Assembly: GCF_000004075.3 (NCBI RefSeq)
Contig: NC_026656.2
Coordinates: 17,618,607 to 17,682,606 of the forward strand
Direction: 5' to 3'
Length of the DNA: 64,000 nt
Origin: Cucumis sativus
Lineage: Eukaryota; Streptophyta; Magnoliopsida; Cucurbitales; Cucurbitaceae
Part shown: one piece after another, positions 1 through 11,400 of the stretch
Numbering within the stretch: the stretch's first letter is position 1
How the letters are laid out: every line of letters starts with the position of its first letter
The notes under the pieces: generated by a model
Database searches by the model: none
What the model was told of the DNA's origin: nothing
Seen by the model: the letters and a program-made list of their open reading frames with translations, nothing else
Position numbers and translations under genes: made by a program

Positions 1-502
1 AGAAATATTAGTTTTCAAACGTAGTCATCTGAACTAGAGAATGGACGCACCAAAAAAAGGCGGCAAGTAATACAGAACCATAAAATGAACTACTATAAAA
101 AGGGAATTGCAAAAGCTTAAATATAAGGAAATTCGCAGTTGAAGACGCAAACAATAAAACAGATTAAAGAAAGTTAGTCTACTAAAATTCAAAATGTATT
201 TCTAAACTAGTAAAAATCCCAACATCCATCCACTTTTGGTAGACCGTTGAATTCCGAACGAAAATCAACACCAATTACCCTTAGAAAATCTAACTAAAAT
301 CAACAATGCACATCCAAAAACCTTAATTACCTCCGTGTAAAACGATCACTAATTACACGAATTCATCCAATAAAAAACATAACGAACCCCATGTTTCAAT
401 TCAATCCAAACTTCCCAGCATGTTCTCAAAAAGCAAACAAAGCACAGTGTTCAAACACATGAAACCAGACGGATTTACACAAGCAACAGGAAATGCAGGT
501 AC
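1..502 (-). other. Partial first intron of the NDL-like gene
   Basis: This stretch lies directly downstream (minus sense) of the NDL-like first exon, whose donor GT is at 502-501. No second exon encoding the expected continuation is visible, so the intron must run past the left edge. The sequence is AT-rich and non-repetitive, and I see no gene in it. Its extent as an intron is inferred from the exon call. Confidence 0.6.
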
Positions 503-562
503 CTTTCCTCCACAAGAGATCGACTCCATATCCACCGAAACCGAGTCGCTCGAATCCCCCAT
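503..562 (-). CDS. NDL-like protein (N-MYC downregulated-like), first coding exon only
   Basis: Reading the minus strand from an ATG at 562-560 gives 20 codons beginning MGDSSDSVSVDMES and ending CGGK. They are followed at once by a GTACCTG splice donor in phase 0. Plant NDL1/2/3 proteins begin with the same pattern (M-x-DSxDSVS-D-E-I-x-x-GGK) and, as I recall, splice near this point. NDL proteins are alpha/beta-hydrolase-fold (catalytically inactive) partners of G-protein beta subunit AGB1 and affect auxin transport. The rest of the gene lies left of the window. The match rests on a short peptide, so identity is probable rather than certain. Long ORFs on the plus strand over this segment are shadows of a pyrimidine-rich leader. 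Confidence 0.7.
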
Positions 563-870
563 TTCCTTCTTCCCTTATTCTCTCACCTTTCTCTCTTCCC
601 CTAAATCCTCCTTCCCTTATTCGCTACTCAATACACAGAATGCTCCTTCTTCCTTTTATATACCACCAAATCTCTTCAACAATTCCACCACTACATTATT
701 TGGGGGAAAAATTTCAACTCGTCCCTTCGAATCGTCCGAGTCAATACGAGTCACCGACGCCGCGTTCCCCTTCCATCGCACATTGACAGAAACCTCACGA
801 GCGCCCTGTAACGAACAAACTATAACCCGATACCCTGGTTGGTTTAACCATGGTTAGGAAGCCGACAGTT
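563..870 (-). promoter_or_regulatory. 5' leader and promoter side of the NDL-like gene
   Basis: Upstream (minus sense) of the NDL start the sequence is less AT-rich than its surroundings and purine-rich on the coding strand, as expected for a plant 5' leader. A near-palindromic TTAACCATGGTTA sits at about 843-856. A very similar TTAACCATGGTTAA occurs near 34590 upstream of the DUF1639 gene. I cannot place the transcription start. Confidence 0.4.
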
Positions 871-2152
871 TATTTGAAATTACTTAAATACCCACAATTT
901 CCCTTGACAGCGACCTCCTCTCTTACCACATGAAAAAGGGCGATTTTCGTCTATTCACGTTGATTTTTTAATTAGTAATAAAGAGGGAAATAGTAAGTAG
1001 TTAAGCTTTGACTAAGGAAGAGATAAAATGAAAATAAAATTAATATAAGGGAAGTGTTATTTTTATTTGTGGGACCTGCGTTTATTTAAAGTAACGTAAT
1101 CATTTATATTATAAAGTATATAATCTGTCACAAATTTTGGGGAGAGGTTTTTCCTTATTTTTCTTTTTTCAATTATTCCATTTATAATATGGTATTGTAT
1201 TTTTGTTATTTATTGCATTGCCTAAAAGTGGGGAGTGGATTTAATGAAAATAATTTTAGAGGATCTACTTGTTTTTAAATTAGTTTCTGTTTTTGTTAAT
1301 TTTGTTTAATTACTTTTTTTTGTGCATAAATACAGTTGAGTTTTTAATAGTATTGTTGCACCATTAAAGTTAAAACCTTTTCTTCTTCTTTTTCTTTTTA
1401 ATAAGGTTAGTTGTCATATACCATATTTTCTTGCCCTAATAGATTTCATCCGTTTATTGAATAATAAATTATTGCCTTTTTAATTAAACTTTCTATAATA
1501 CTCTAAAAAAATATCATTTCGGGATGATTTTGTTTGGTATAGGTGTGAAAATGATAGATTGAATCTCCAACTTAGTGAAGTATATGTGAAACAAAGTTCA
1601 ACTGACATTAGATGTGTATTGTCACATTCTATGTTAAAGGATACCGAATTCATGAATCTTCAAAACAAAAAACATTAAACAATAACATGCATCCAAACTA
1701 TTGTAATATTTTCGTGTGAATGGTGTTGCTTGAGCGAACATTTTTTATAAATAACAATGATGAAATGTTACAATTCTAAAAAAAAATAACTAAATTTTTT
1801 TTCAATTTTTATTACCCTTTATTTTATTAAAGAAATACCATTGAAACCCTTCTTAGAGATTTTACTTACAGTGTCAATTATTTACGTATATACTTATAGA
1901 ACAAAATCATTAAAATATATAATTTGTTAGGTGTAAATACATCCTTAAATGTTATATTTTTTTACGAATTTTTCCTTAAATTTGTATAGATTTAAAAATA
2001 TTTGATGTTATAAGTTAATAAAAGAAAATGGTTGAAAAATGGAAGAATGTCCACGTGTAAAACATAAGTAAAGATCTCGACCGTGTAATGTTTTAAGGAA
2101 TGCAATCGAAATATTTTATCTTTCAAATAAAATAATACAAAAAGTAAAAAAG

Positions 2153-2185
<33 letters not shown>

Positions 2186-2187
2186 TA
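2153..2187. repeat. (TA)n microsatellite
   Basis: An almost uninterrupted run of alternating T and A in AT-rich intergenic DNA. It is likely length-polymorphic between accessions. Confidence 0.9.
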
Positions 2188-4107
2188 ATAATAACATTAA
2201 CATAATATGTTTAAGAGAAGTGGAAGCATATAATATGTTATCATTCTTATCCTCTTTTCTCTTTATGCTTTACTCTGTTTTGGAATTTTGGTCCACTAAA
2301 GATAAGTGAATGCTTCTTTCTTTCTTTTTCTTTTGAAATATTGAGAGAAAGAAATGGTTGATCAAAATATTATAATAAATAAGTAAAATACAACATTTTG
2401 TTTTATATATGCACGTTATATATTTCACTAGGTTTGGAAAATGATGCGATATATGTAACTCTAGAATATCAAACGTGGAGGAATTTTATTTGCTTATTTG
2501 ATAAAGTTCTTTTAAGTTGAAAAGTTCACGTTAGTTTGTAATTAAAACTTAAAACATCGTAGTAAAGATGAGAATTATCTTAACACATGCAATGTAGTGC
2601 ATCGTTTCTCATCCAAACTTCATTGTATTGTTTGTTCTTCGTACTTCATATTGCAAGTGTATTTTTAAGGTTTTTTTTTTCGTAAATTGATAATACAATT
2701 GCATCATACAATTAAGCTAAGTTTGTTTGTTCTTTTAAGCAAATTAAAAATTAACATGGTGTGTCTCGTACTGTTTTAATTTTAGTTATACTTGTTAATT
2801 GAACATTATTAGACAATTTAATTCAATAGTTGATTTGTTATAGGATACCTTATTTAAATTATATATTTATTATTTTGTTGAACGATGAATCGAAGACTAA
2901 TATAATACATATGTGATTATGTATTTTTTTTCAAAATGTGAATATATTGCTATATTTATTTGTTATAATAAATCTATTTACATTCGAATAAAAATAACTA
3001 GTGAATTTTGTATCTTTTCATTTAATTTGTCTTCTATATCTCACAACAATTGTCATGCATGGCATGAGTTGGTCCCACGAAATTAAAACAGTGAATTGAT
3101 TGAGCAAAATAACTAAGTTGGATTTTGATGGTTATTAAGCAACGATAAATCACACAATAAATTAGATATTCGACGTGCTCTTAAGAGCAATATAGAAAGT
3201 AGATAGTTATTACAAGAATAAACGATGAAATCACGTCAACAAAGTAAAAAGAAAAAGAAAAAACAACACAATAATGTTGAAATTTTTGTTTAATCATATT
3301 TTATACTTTATCATGTCAAAAATTAATTATGTACTCTCCATCAACAATCTTAAAACAAAGTCTTTAGTTTTGTATAAAAAAAAATTGATTAATAAAAACA
3401 ATTAAATATGGTATAAAGTAATTTATATAATAAACCTTTACACAATTTAAAATTAATAATAATGCAGTAAATCGTGATGTTATTAGTAAAGGAATGGACA
3501 AAAAATCGCACGCATGTGTCACGTGATTAATTATTAAATAGTAAAATTAAACATACCAAATCACATAATGATTTTAAGGTTGGAAAATGAATATATTTAA
3601 CCATAAAGTGTAGTTAGGTGATGTTATTATTTTGGAATTTAAATGGGACATGTAGTGCCTTTCCTTAAACTAGAAACCATGACCAAAAAAATTACTGAGG
3701 ACGCAAAAAACTATGCTATAAAATAAAAAGCAACGTCTGAATTGAAGTTCTAATGTCCTTCCCCCATCAACAACAACCATTAATAGCTCCACCCCAACTC
3801 AACACCAAAATCCTTTTCCAAGTTTAATCCTTAGATCTACTCATCCATTCTTTGTTATACTAAACCTTTTTCACTGTTACATCAATTTTTTCAAAAGGTT
3901 CTAGAGTCATCATATGACGTTGAATTTTATTTTTTTTCCGCTATCTTCTTTATCAAGTTTGAAAGGTGGTTCGATTTTTCATTTGGTTTATATATCTAGA
4001 TATCAAATTGAACCAAGGAGATTTGTTGTATATAAAAGAAACCACGTCGATGTACATAACAAAATAAAAAATCAACTTTTATTCGATTCAATCGACTTTT
4101 TTCTTTT

Positions 4108-4257
4108 GAAAAATTAAAAAAATAGCAAATTTTACAAAATATTTACAACTTATAGTAAATTTTGTAAATTCTAGTGATAGTCACCAACCAATAGAATCCA
4201 AATTTTTGTTATAACTTATAAAATATTTTAGTTTATTTTGTTATTTTTAAAAATTGT
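4108..4257. mobile_element. Short inverted-repeat element (MITE-like), family B
   Basis: The left end (AAAAAAATAGCAAATTTTAC, about 4114-4133) is matched imperfectly by the reverse complement of the right end (TTTTGTTATTTTTAAAAATTG, about 4237-4257). The arms extend inward through an AAAATATTT-AACTTATA segment. The element is about 150 bp with no coding capacity. A relative with the same arm motifs lies at about 48684-48843. Small size, terminal inverted repeats and recurrence fit a non-autonomous DNA transposon remnant; no target-site duplication could be fixed. Confidence 0.5.
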
Positions 4258-5429
4258 ATTCTTTTTATTTATCAAAAAGGAAATATATGACTTTTTAGAC
4301 TATATATATAATAATAACAAAAAAAGAGGGAGAAATAAGAGAAATATGTAATAAACTATTTTTGTCTTCTTCCCATTTAGCTTGCTAGTGCATGTAACCT
4401 ATATTCTAAGAAATAAAGGGAAAATAATTATATTGGGGACTTTTGAATGGAGATAGCTATCTGTTTACATTAATTTCAACATTTACAAGTAAAGCCATAA
4501 ACAATTAATATTGATGAATTTATATGTGAAAAAGCTACCATATATATTAAATATATAGTTTAAATTATGCTATATATTTATGTTTCTTGAAATGGAAAAC
4601 ATGTTAGGATGGTTACGTTATTCATTTTTAACTTTCCTCCTTGATTTATGGTTGCAAAATTCATAATATAACTTTTAATAAGTTGACTATAAAAATCATT
4701 AGATGTTATTCGAATAATATCGGTTAAATTAGAATAATATAACACATTAAAAATATTTGGACACACCATAAGATGCCCAAATTAAATGTTTAACTAATAC
4801 AAATTATCTTTTTATTGTTTGACAACTTAATTTAATTTAAAGAGGAAATTTCTAATATAATAGTTTCAAAATTGTTGACCACCTAGGCCGCTACTAAGAA
4901 TCGTGTGGAATCTATAATTTATTAATTATAATAATTAATGGAAATGGTAGGTAATATAAACTTCTACTAGTATCTCTTAAAGTTTAAATTTACTATAAAG
5001 AAAATTAGAATTTGAGTGGAAATTAAATGGTCTTGAATTTGGAAAGGTAATTAATTCACCTAAATGGATAAACATCTATAATTTTTCTTTTTCTTTTCCT
5101 TCCAACTCGTAGGCACCTTACTATGATGCTATATCGAAACTATACTAAAATTAGATGTACTTATAAATATTTTCTAATATGCTCTCACTGATTCCATGTG
5201 AACCCCAAAAGGAAAAAAAAACGTTAAACTTAACCAAAAAATCAAAAGTAATTAAGTAAAATCTCATCGTCAATTAATTTCAAGTTTGGTATCATGGTCG
5301 ATATCAGACCATGTTGAAAATTTCACACATTGAACAAACTAAGAAAACTCACACTAATACACAATATAAACCTTGAATGAAACAATAAGTAGATAAATAT
5401 CTCGTTACTCGAACAAATCATAAATAGAA

Positions 5430-5800
5430 GATGTGAAAGGGAATTGAATGGGAGGGAGGGAGTGAGTGAGAGATGTTTTTAAAAAGGAAGAAATATTTTT
5501 GGGAAAATGAGAGAGGGGGAGAAAGCAATTAAAAGCATGGGGGGGACAATTAATGACATTAATTGAGAGTAGAGGCATAAAGGTATAGAAGGAAAGGGGG
5601 ATTGGAAAGAAGAAGAAGAAGAAATGCAATAATAGCCAATGGCAAGCATGTGAGTGTCCTTAACAAAAGCATTGAAAATTGATTGCCCAAATGAAATAGT
5701 TTTACTTCTGATTTGGCGCTCTTTTTGCTGCGGCTATCGCGTTCACATGTGCTTCTTCCCCCCTCCCCTCGCCCCCATATGTTGCTTACCACTGCCCTAA
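5430..5800. other. Purine/pyrimidine-skewed, GC-richer block of unknown role
   Basis: The left half of the plus strand is purine-rich (GGGAGGGAGGGAGTGAGTGAG near 5450-5470, GAAGAAGAAGAAG near 5610). The right half turns C/T-rich (CCCCCCTCCCCTCGCCCCC near 5759-5777). A 99-codon minus-strand ORF crosses it, but its peptide is low complexity with no recognisable domain. I checked by eye for common conserved plant microRNAs and found none. It could be a noncoding transcript start, a dead gene leader or simply compositional bias. Confidence 0.3.
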
Positions 5801-7196
5801 CTTCAATCCTCCACCGACACATTTCAAGCCCTTTTTCTTTCCTCTTTTCAAATATCATCCCTACCTCATCTTTCTTTATTATAACAAATTATTCTAAACT
5901 CTAATTCAATATTTATAAAATGTAATAAAATTTTAGATTTTGTAGTGATAAACGTTTATGAAAGACTGTTACCGGCTTGATGATTTTTGTTATATTTGAA
6001 AATACTCAACTTAATATCGCTTTTCTTTTAATATTTGAGGTTGAATGTATGTTAATTAATTCGTTTTTCGTTAATTCTTAGACACTAACGTTAAACAACA
6101 ATTAGAGCTAGTATATATTTAGTACCAACTACAATTGAAAAAAAGTATAATATATTGAAATTTTTTATAATAATAATAATAATTTATAATTTGTTTTCAA
6201 ATCCGAATAATTAATAGACTAAAGTGACCATTAATTATCAAATATTGGTTTGGGAATCAAAACAGAGAGACGTAGATTAGATCACAAGTGTGGATAGTGG
6301 ATAAATAAATTAGAAGGATAGAATATTCAATTCATTCAAACCAGAAACATTTGAATATGGTTCATTAATTACTCATTATATTTTATCTTCGTGAAATTTA
6401 AATTAACTAGTATTTAACCATTTTTCAGTAAAGATTTGATCGAATCTTGAATATTTTGGTTCTCAACACATACAAGTACCAATTGAATTTAATTTTTATG
6501 AATGATTCACCAATATTACGTTGAAAAAAGCGTTTAAATTTGTTTCTTTTAAATATTGCAAAAATAAATTCAAACCATATACACTCCCTGTCCTCAAGTA
6601 TTTTTTATAAACCATATTATATATATTATTATGTATTTGTGTAATGTGTCGAATAAATAGTTGGATGAATTTTTGCTATATTTATAATATATGGTTTGAA
6701 TGTTTGATATTAATGGGTATTTGATGCATAACCAATCATTAAATAAGAAAGAAGAAAAAGGGAAAAAAAGGGGTTCTGCCCATAATAAAATACGTGCCGA
6801 CAATTCAATTCACACTCACCTCTCTAAGCTTCAGAATAATTATTAAATGGTGGGCTAATGATAAATAGAAAATAGTAAAACTATCAAATTTTTTTTTTTA
6901 ATTTCTATCTCATGCATTAAACTATGTAACATTATTAGTCCTATAGTAACACCTCAACCAAAGCTTATGATATTTATTTTGACATTACATTGATATATTT
7001 GATAAGGTCTCTTAATCAAGGATTCTTGAATGTTAGCTTTTAATATGTATTTGCTTGCAGTGGATTTTTTAAATACTTTGTTGTTGTTGTTTTTTTTTTA
7101 TATAATTAATATTTGACTAAATTGAAAAAGAACACTCAAGTATTAGTATAAGTTGAACAAATTCCTATTTGTTTTGATTTATTAGAAAAAACTATG

Positions 7197-7270
7197 GGCC
7201 TGGCTGTAGCTCAATCGTACTTAGATTACGGGCCGTTCTATAAGGCACGGTTGGCAGAGCGTAGGCCCAA
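7197..7270 (+). other. Paired GC-richer element, possible structured RNA or repeat relic
   Basis: TGGGCCT at the left pairs perfectly with AGGCCCA at the right. Inside, GCTC can pair with GAGC, and CCGT with ACGG around a short loop, so three nested or branched helices are possible. The composition contrasts with the surrounding AT-rich DNA. It is not a recognisable tRNA (no matching B box), snRNA or conserved plant microRNA. The outer arms also resemble TGGGCC/GGCCCA promoter motifs common in plants. The function is unknown. Confidence 0.25.
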
Positions 7271-8296
7271 TACTTGGTGCTTATTGCTCTGCCTCTGCTT
7301 TGCGAATTGTTTTTGTGATCCAAAATACATCTTAATTTCTAAACTTGAGGTGCCGATAGATAAGTAATATGTGACTACTGATATTCGACGTAGAGAAAAG
7401 TAGTTATTGACTTACGAATAAACGTTAGGAAAACAAAGAGTAAAATCAAAACAAACATTATCAAGAAATGAAAAGAAAAAGTTTGTATCAAGTGTGTATC
7501 GTGAGTCACTTTTGTAATGTAAGTTGGCAACATAGATTAACATTAACATAGATGATTCGTACTAAATTTTGTAGTACTCGATAGTCAAACTACAAAATCT
7601 AAAAGTGTTTTTTCTTTGATTAAATTTTCTAGATGATTGGAAGTAAGTTTTATTCAAACGAGGCAAGAGCAATAATATTACGAAACATCGATTTAGTGTT
7701 TGTCAAGTCAGTTTTGCAAAGTTTATCACTACAAATTGAGTAAATATAATAGAGTCACGTTTTGAAGGCCATATGTTATATGAGTTATTTCAATTGAATA
7801 TACGAAACAACCAAACTCGTAAAATTGTAATTTATTTACACTTTGTAACGTGGAGGAAAGAAAACCTGGAAAAAAGAATCTAATGCCAAGTCAACGATGA
7901 GATGAAAAATAAGTCATAAGTTGTTAGATACATCAGGTAAAAGTATCATAATAACTTTACTATTTTCTCATGGAGGAAGGATAAGATAAATTCTTCCTAT
8001 TTCTAATAAGTTAGGGTAAGATTTTATTTTATATTTTATTGACTCGTGACTTATTCGATAACGTTAAATTTTATCTCGAACGCATGCAAAAGTTATATAT
8101 GGTATGGGAATATTATTTTTAAAAAAATGTATAAATTAGAACCGTAAAATTGTATACATAAATATGAAAAGGGAAAATAAATGATTAAAGAAATAAGTGA
8201 AGTAAATATTTGAAGCTAAAAAAATATTAAGATTAAGTTAGAAGGAAAAAATATCGGAAGAGGAGAGAGACATAGAGGGCGCCAGCGGGATGATGC

Positions 8297-8304
8297 TATA
8301 AATA
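8297..8304 (+). promoter_or_regulatory. TATA box of the KH-domain gene
   Basis: TATAAATA lies about 110 bases upstream of the ATG at 8415. It is followed by a short C/T-rich leader that ends TTAACAATGG, a good plant start context. Position and sequence fit a core promoter; the start site itself is inferred. Confidence 0.6.
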
Positions 8305-8414
8305 TAAATTCCCTACGCCAAAGGCGTGGTCATTTATTGAAAGGAAACCCATCCTCTTTCTTGCCGTCCTCCGCTTTTCTCTTCTTTTAGGGTTTCTCTC
8401 TCAAACTCTTAACA

Positions 8415-11400
8415 ATGGCTGACGAAGCTCAGTATTCATCTGCTACTGATACTCCTTCCAACAAGCGCAAGTACGATGACCAACCTCCACCCCGCCGTCC
8501 AACTGGCTTTTCCGGTCCCATCACTTCCCCTTCATCCGATTCCGCTCCCTCCTACAACAACGTCCCTCCCCCTATGGATGAGATCCAGCTCGCTAAGCAG
8601 CGTGCTCAGGAGATTGCCTCTCGCTTGATTATCTCCAGCGGTGGCGTTGGGGCTGGTGCTGGACCTGGCGTTGGAGCAGATGTCAAACGTCCGAGGGTTG
8701 AAAACGGCGGCGGGTATGACTCCTACGACAAGGGTTTTAGTTCTGGTCCAGGTGATTATTGTTTTGATTTTTTTTATCTTTGTTTGAATATTTCATGGTC
8801 TTGCGTGTTTGTCGAAGGTGTATTGATTTTCTCACGACTCAGTGAGCTTAAAGTGAGTCAGGTCTTGTATATGGGAAGAAAATAAGTGGGAACACTCGGA
8901 GAAAATCTTGTGGAGTGCTAGTTATATATTTCTTGTTCACAGGGAGTGGGTTGTGTACAAAAAGGTCCAGTGTTCGTGATTTTCTAGAAGTGGCGTGCAC
9001 TTTCTTTTATTGCATTTGGAGTAGAGCATACGTAGGGGGATGAAATGAAGGTTTCTGGATTTCAGTTTAGTGGTTTAGATAGAGCTCTCTCAGTTATCAG
9101 AATGCCTATGTTCCATGTTCTTTTACCCTCGTTTCCTGTAATAATAACTTTAAAATGTGCTGGTGATGTATTACGGTTTAAAAGCAAGAATTGTGTACAT
9201 GTTTGGATGCTCATTGGTGATCTTGATTTGTGTGGATGCAGACCTGAAGCCTCACATGTCAAATTCAGCCCCTTCAGCGATACCTATTTCCTATGGTTTC
9301 CAAGGGTCAAGCAAGAAAATTGAAATTCCAAATGGGAGAGTAGGCGTAATTATTGGTAAAGGTGGTGAGACGATCAAGTACCTTCAGCTCCAGTCTGGGG
9401 CAAAAATACAAGTTACTCGTGACATGGACGCAGATCCCAACTCTACTACTCGGATGGTTGAGCTAATGGGCACCCCTGATCAAATTGCCAAGGCTGAGCA
9501 GCTGATAAATGATGTTCTTTCTGAGGTTGGTCTTTTCTTAATTTTGGAATTTCATGGTGTGCCTTTGGGAGCGGCATCAATATAAGTTTGTGGTTTCCTG
9601 TTATAACGTTGACATGCCATGTAGCAATACATTGGTTTGGATGGATAATGGATTGACTACAGCCTTACCAAGTTTACAACTTTGAACTTTATTTATGGGC
9701 AATATGTTATTCATACGTCCGATGCAAAATATGATTGTAGTTGAAGATAAGACTTTTTACTTGGCTTGAAAATGTGTTTGTCTCATAAAATTTATCATTT
9801 GAAACAGGCTGAATCTGGCGGTTCTGGCATAGTATCACGAAGACTAACAGGCCCTTCAGGATCTGAGCAGTTTGTTATGAAAATTCCTAATAATAAGGTT
9901 CTCAGAAACATTTGTTTTGGAATTACCAAGTATTGCTTGTCTATCTTGGGAATGTAATTCTGTTCACTTTTTGTACTTCTGATCGTGAAAATATTAATTT
10001 TTCTAGGTTGGCTTGGTTATTGGTAAAGGTGGTGAAACAATCAAAAGTATGCAAGCTAGGACTGGAGCACGTATCCAGGTCTGTTCTATCTTTATGTGTA
10101 TATATGTATATATTACATACGTCTTTTAGAAGGCTTCCCAAAGCTAACTTCCGTTCCTTTTTATTTCAATAGTGCAACTAATTTTCACTTTCTTTGGTCA
10201 TGTAACATAGAACATTGTTTTGAATTTTGATTGTATGGCAATATCTACTCTTCTTTTCTGTAGGTGATACCATTGCACTTACCCCCTGGGGACACATCTA
10301 CAGAAAGAACCTTACAGATTGATGGTTCAAGTGAACAGATTGAGTCAGCAAAACAGTTGGTTAATGAAGTTATCAGCGAGGTGCGTTTGCAGATCTGGGT
10401 TACATATTTATTTTGCCTTGTTGTAGTTGGAATTAATACCTGGTTAACACCTACTTCCATTTATTTTTGTGTTTATAATGATTTTTCCTGCTTGTCTTTG
10501 GTTATTTTTTATACAACTGTTGATGCAACTGTTCCATCTTATTCTGAAACTCCTTTAGTTCTATTCTCACAAAAAAAAACTCCAGTTTTATTAATTTTAG
10601 GGTTCTACCTCAACGCCAAGGTCAGCATTAAACCAGTGGTGTTGATTGGACGTTGGCATATTTGCTTTCCTTACCTTGTAGTTTACATTATGCTGTGATA
10701 TGGGAGGCATCTGGTATTCATTGGCTTAAATTATACCTCCAGTTTTATTTAGAAAATGATATCTGCTTCTTGTTCTTGTTCTTTTTTTTTTTTGGTATTA
10801 TGTTTCTCTTTCAAATTATGTTTTCTTACACAGGCTTGTTACCTTGTTTTATTTGTTATAATTTTGTAAAATCATTCTACAACATTATGCTGCTTTTTAT
10901 TTCTGGGAGGAAATAGTTGAGAAAAAATTCCCGTTTTTATGTGGTTCTGTCGGACAACTGACTCAACAAGAAATTGATTTATTTTTTTCCTTCACTAATG
11001 GTACTTCTTGGCTCTTCTTAATTTTACTCTACTAGTGTAATGGATCTTCTACAATTTCTGGCTTAAACACTATACAATATGCTCAGCATATGGTGTTCTT
11101 GTTCCTTTAACGAACTATTAATCTGCTGCTGTGTCTGCAAATCTGCAAAATCATTTATTGCTAATGCTAATGCACTCATGCTCTGCTAATATGCATTAGC
11201 ATTTTGACTACAGTAGGAAGGCTTGTTCTCTCACTGTGCTCATACTTTCGTCTTTGAGGGGGGCTCCCTTCGTAGGTCTATGGAATCAAATGCTGCTTTG
11301 TGGTTTCACTCAAGGAATTAGAAACATTGGAATATTTCAGCCTGTTATACTTTTAGATCTCTTATAGATTGAGACAGCTTTTAGGTCTTTTACCCCTAAT

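Larger units (their letters stand above)
871..8280. other. Long AT-rich intergenic region
   Basis: About 7.4 kb without a gene I can support. Every ORF is short, AT-biased and lacks recognisable similarity. Contents listed separately are a TA microsatellite (about 2153-2187), an inverted-repeat element (about 4108-4257), a purine/pyrimidine-skewed block (about 5430-5800) and a paired GC-richer element (7197-7270). The rest shows only homopolymer runs. Confidence 0.7.

Noticed and set aside
5559-5858. 99-codon minus-strand ORF
   Set aside because: Low-complexity peptide created by a purine/pyrimidine-skewed stretch. No domain, no convincing start context and no splice-linked partner.
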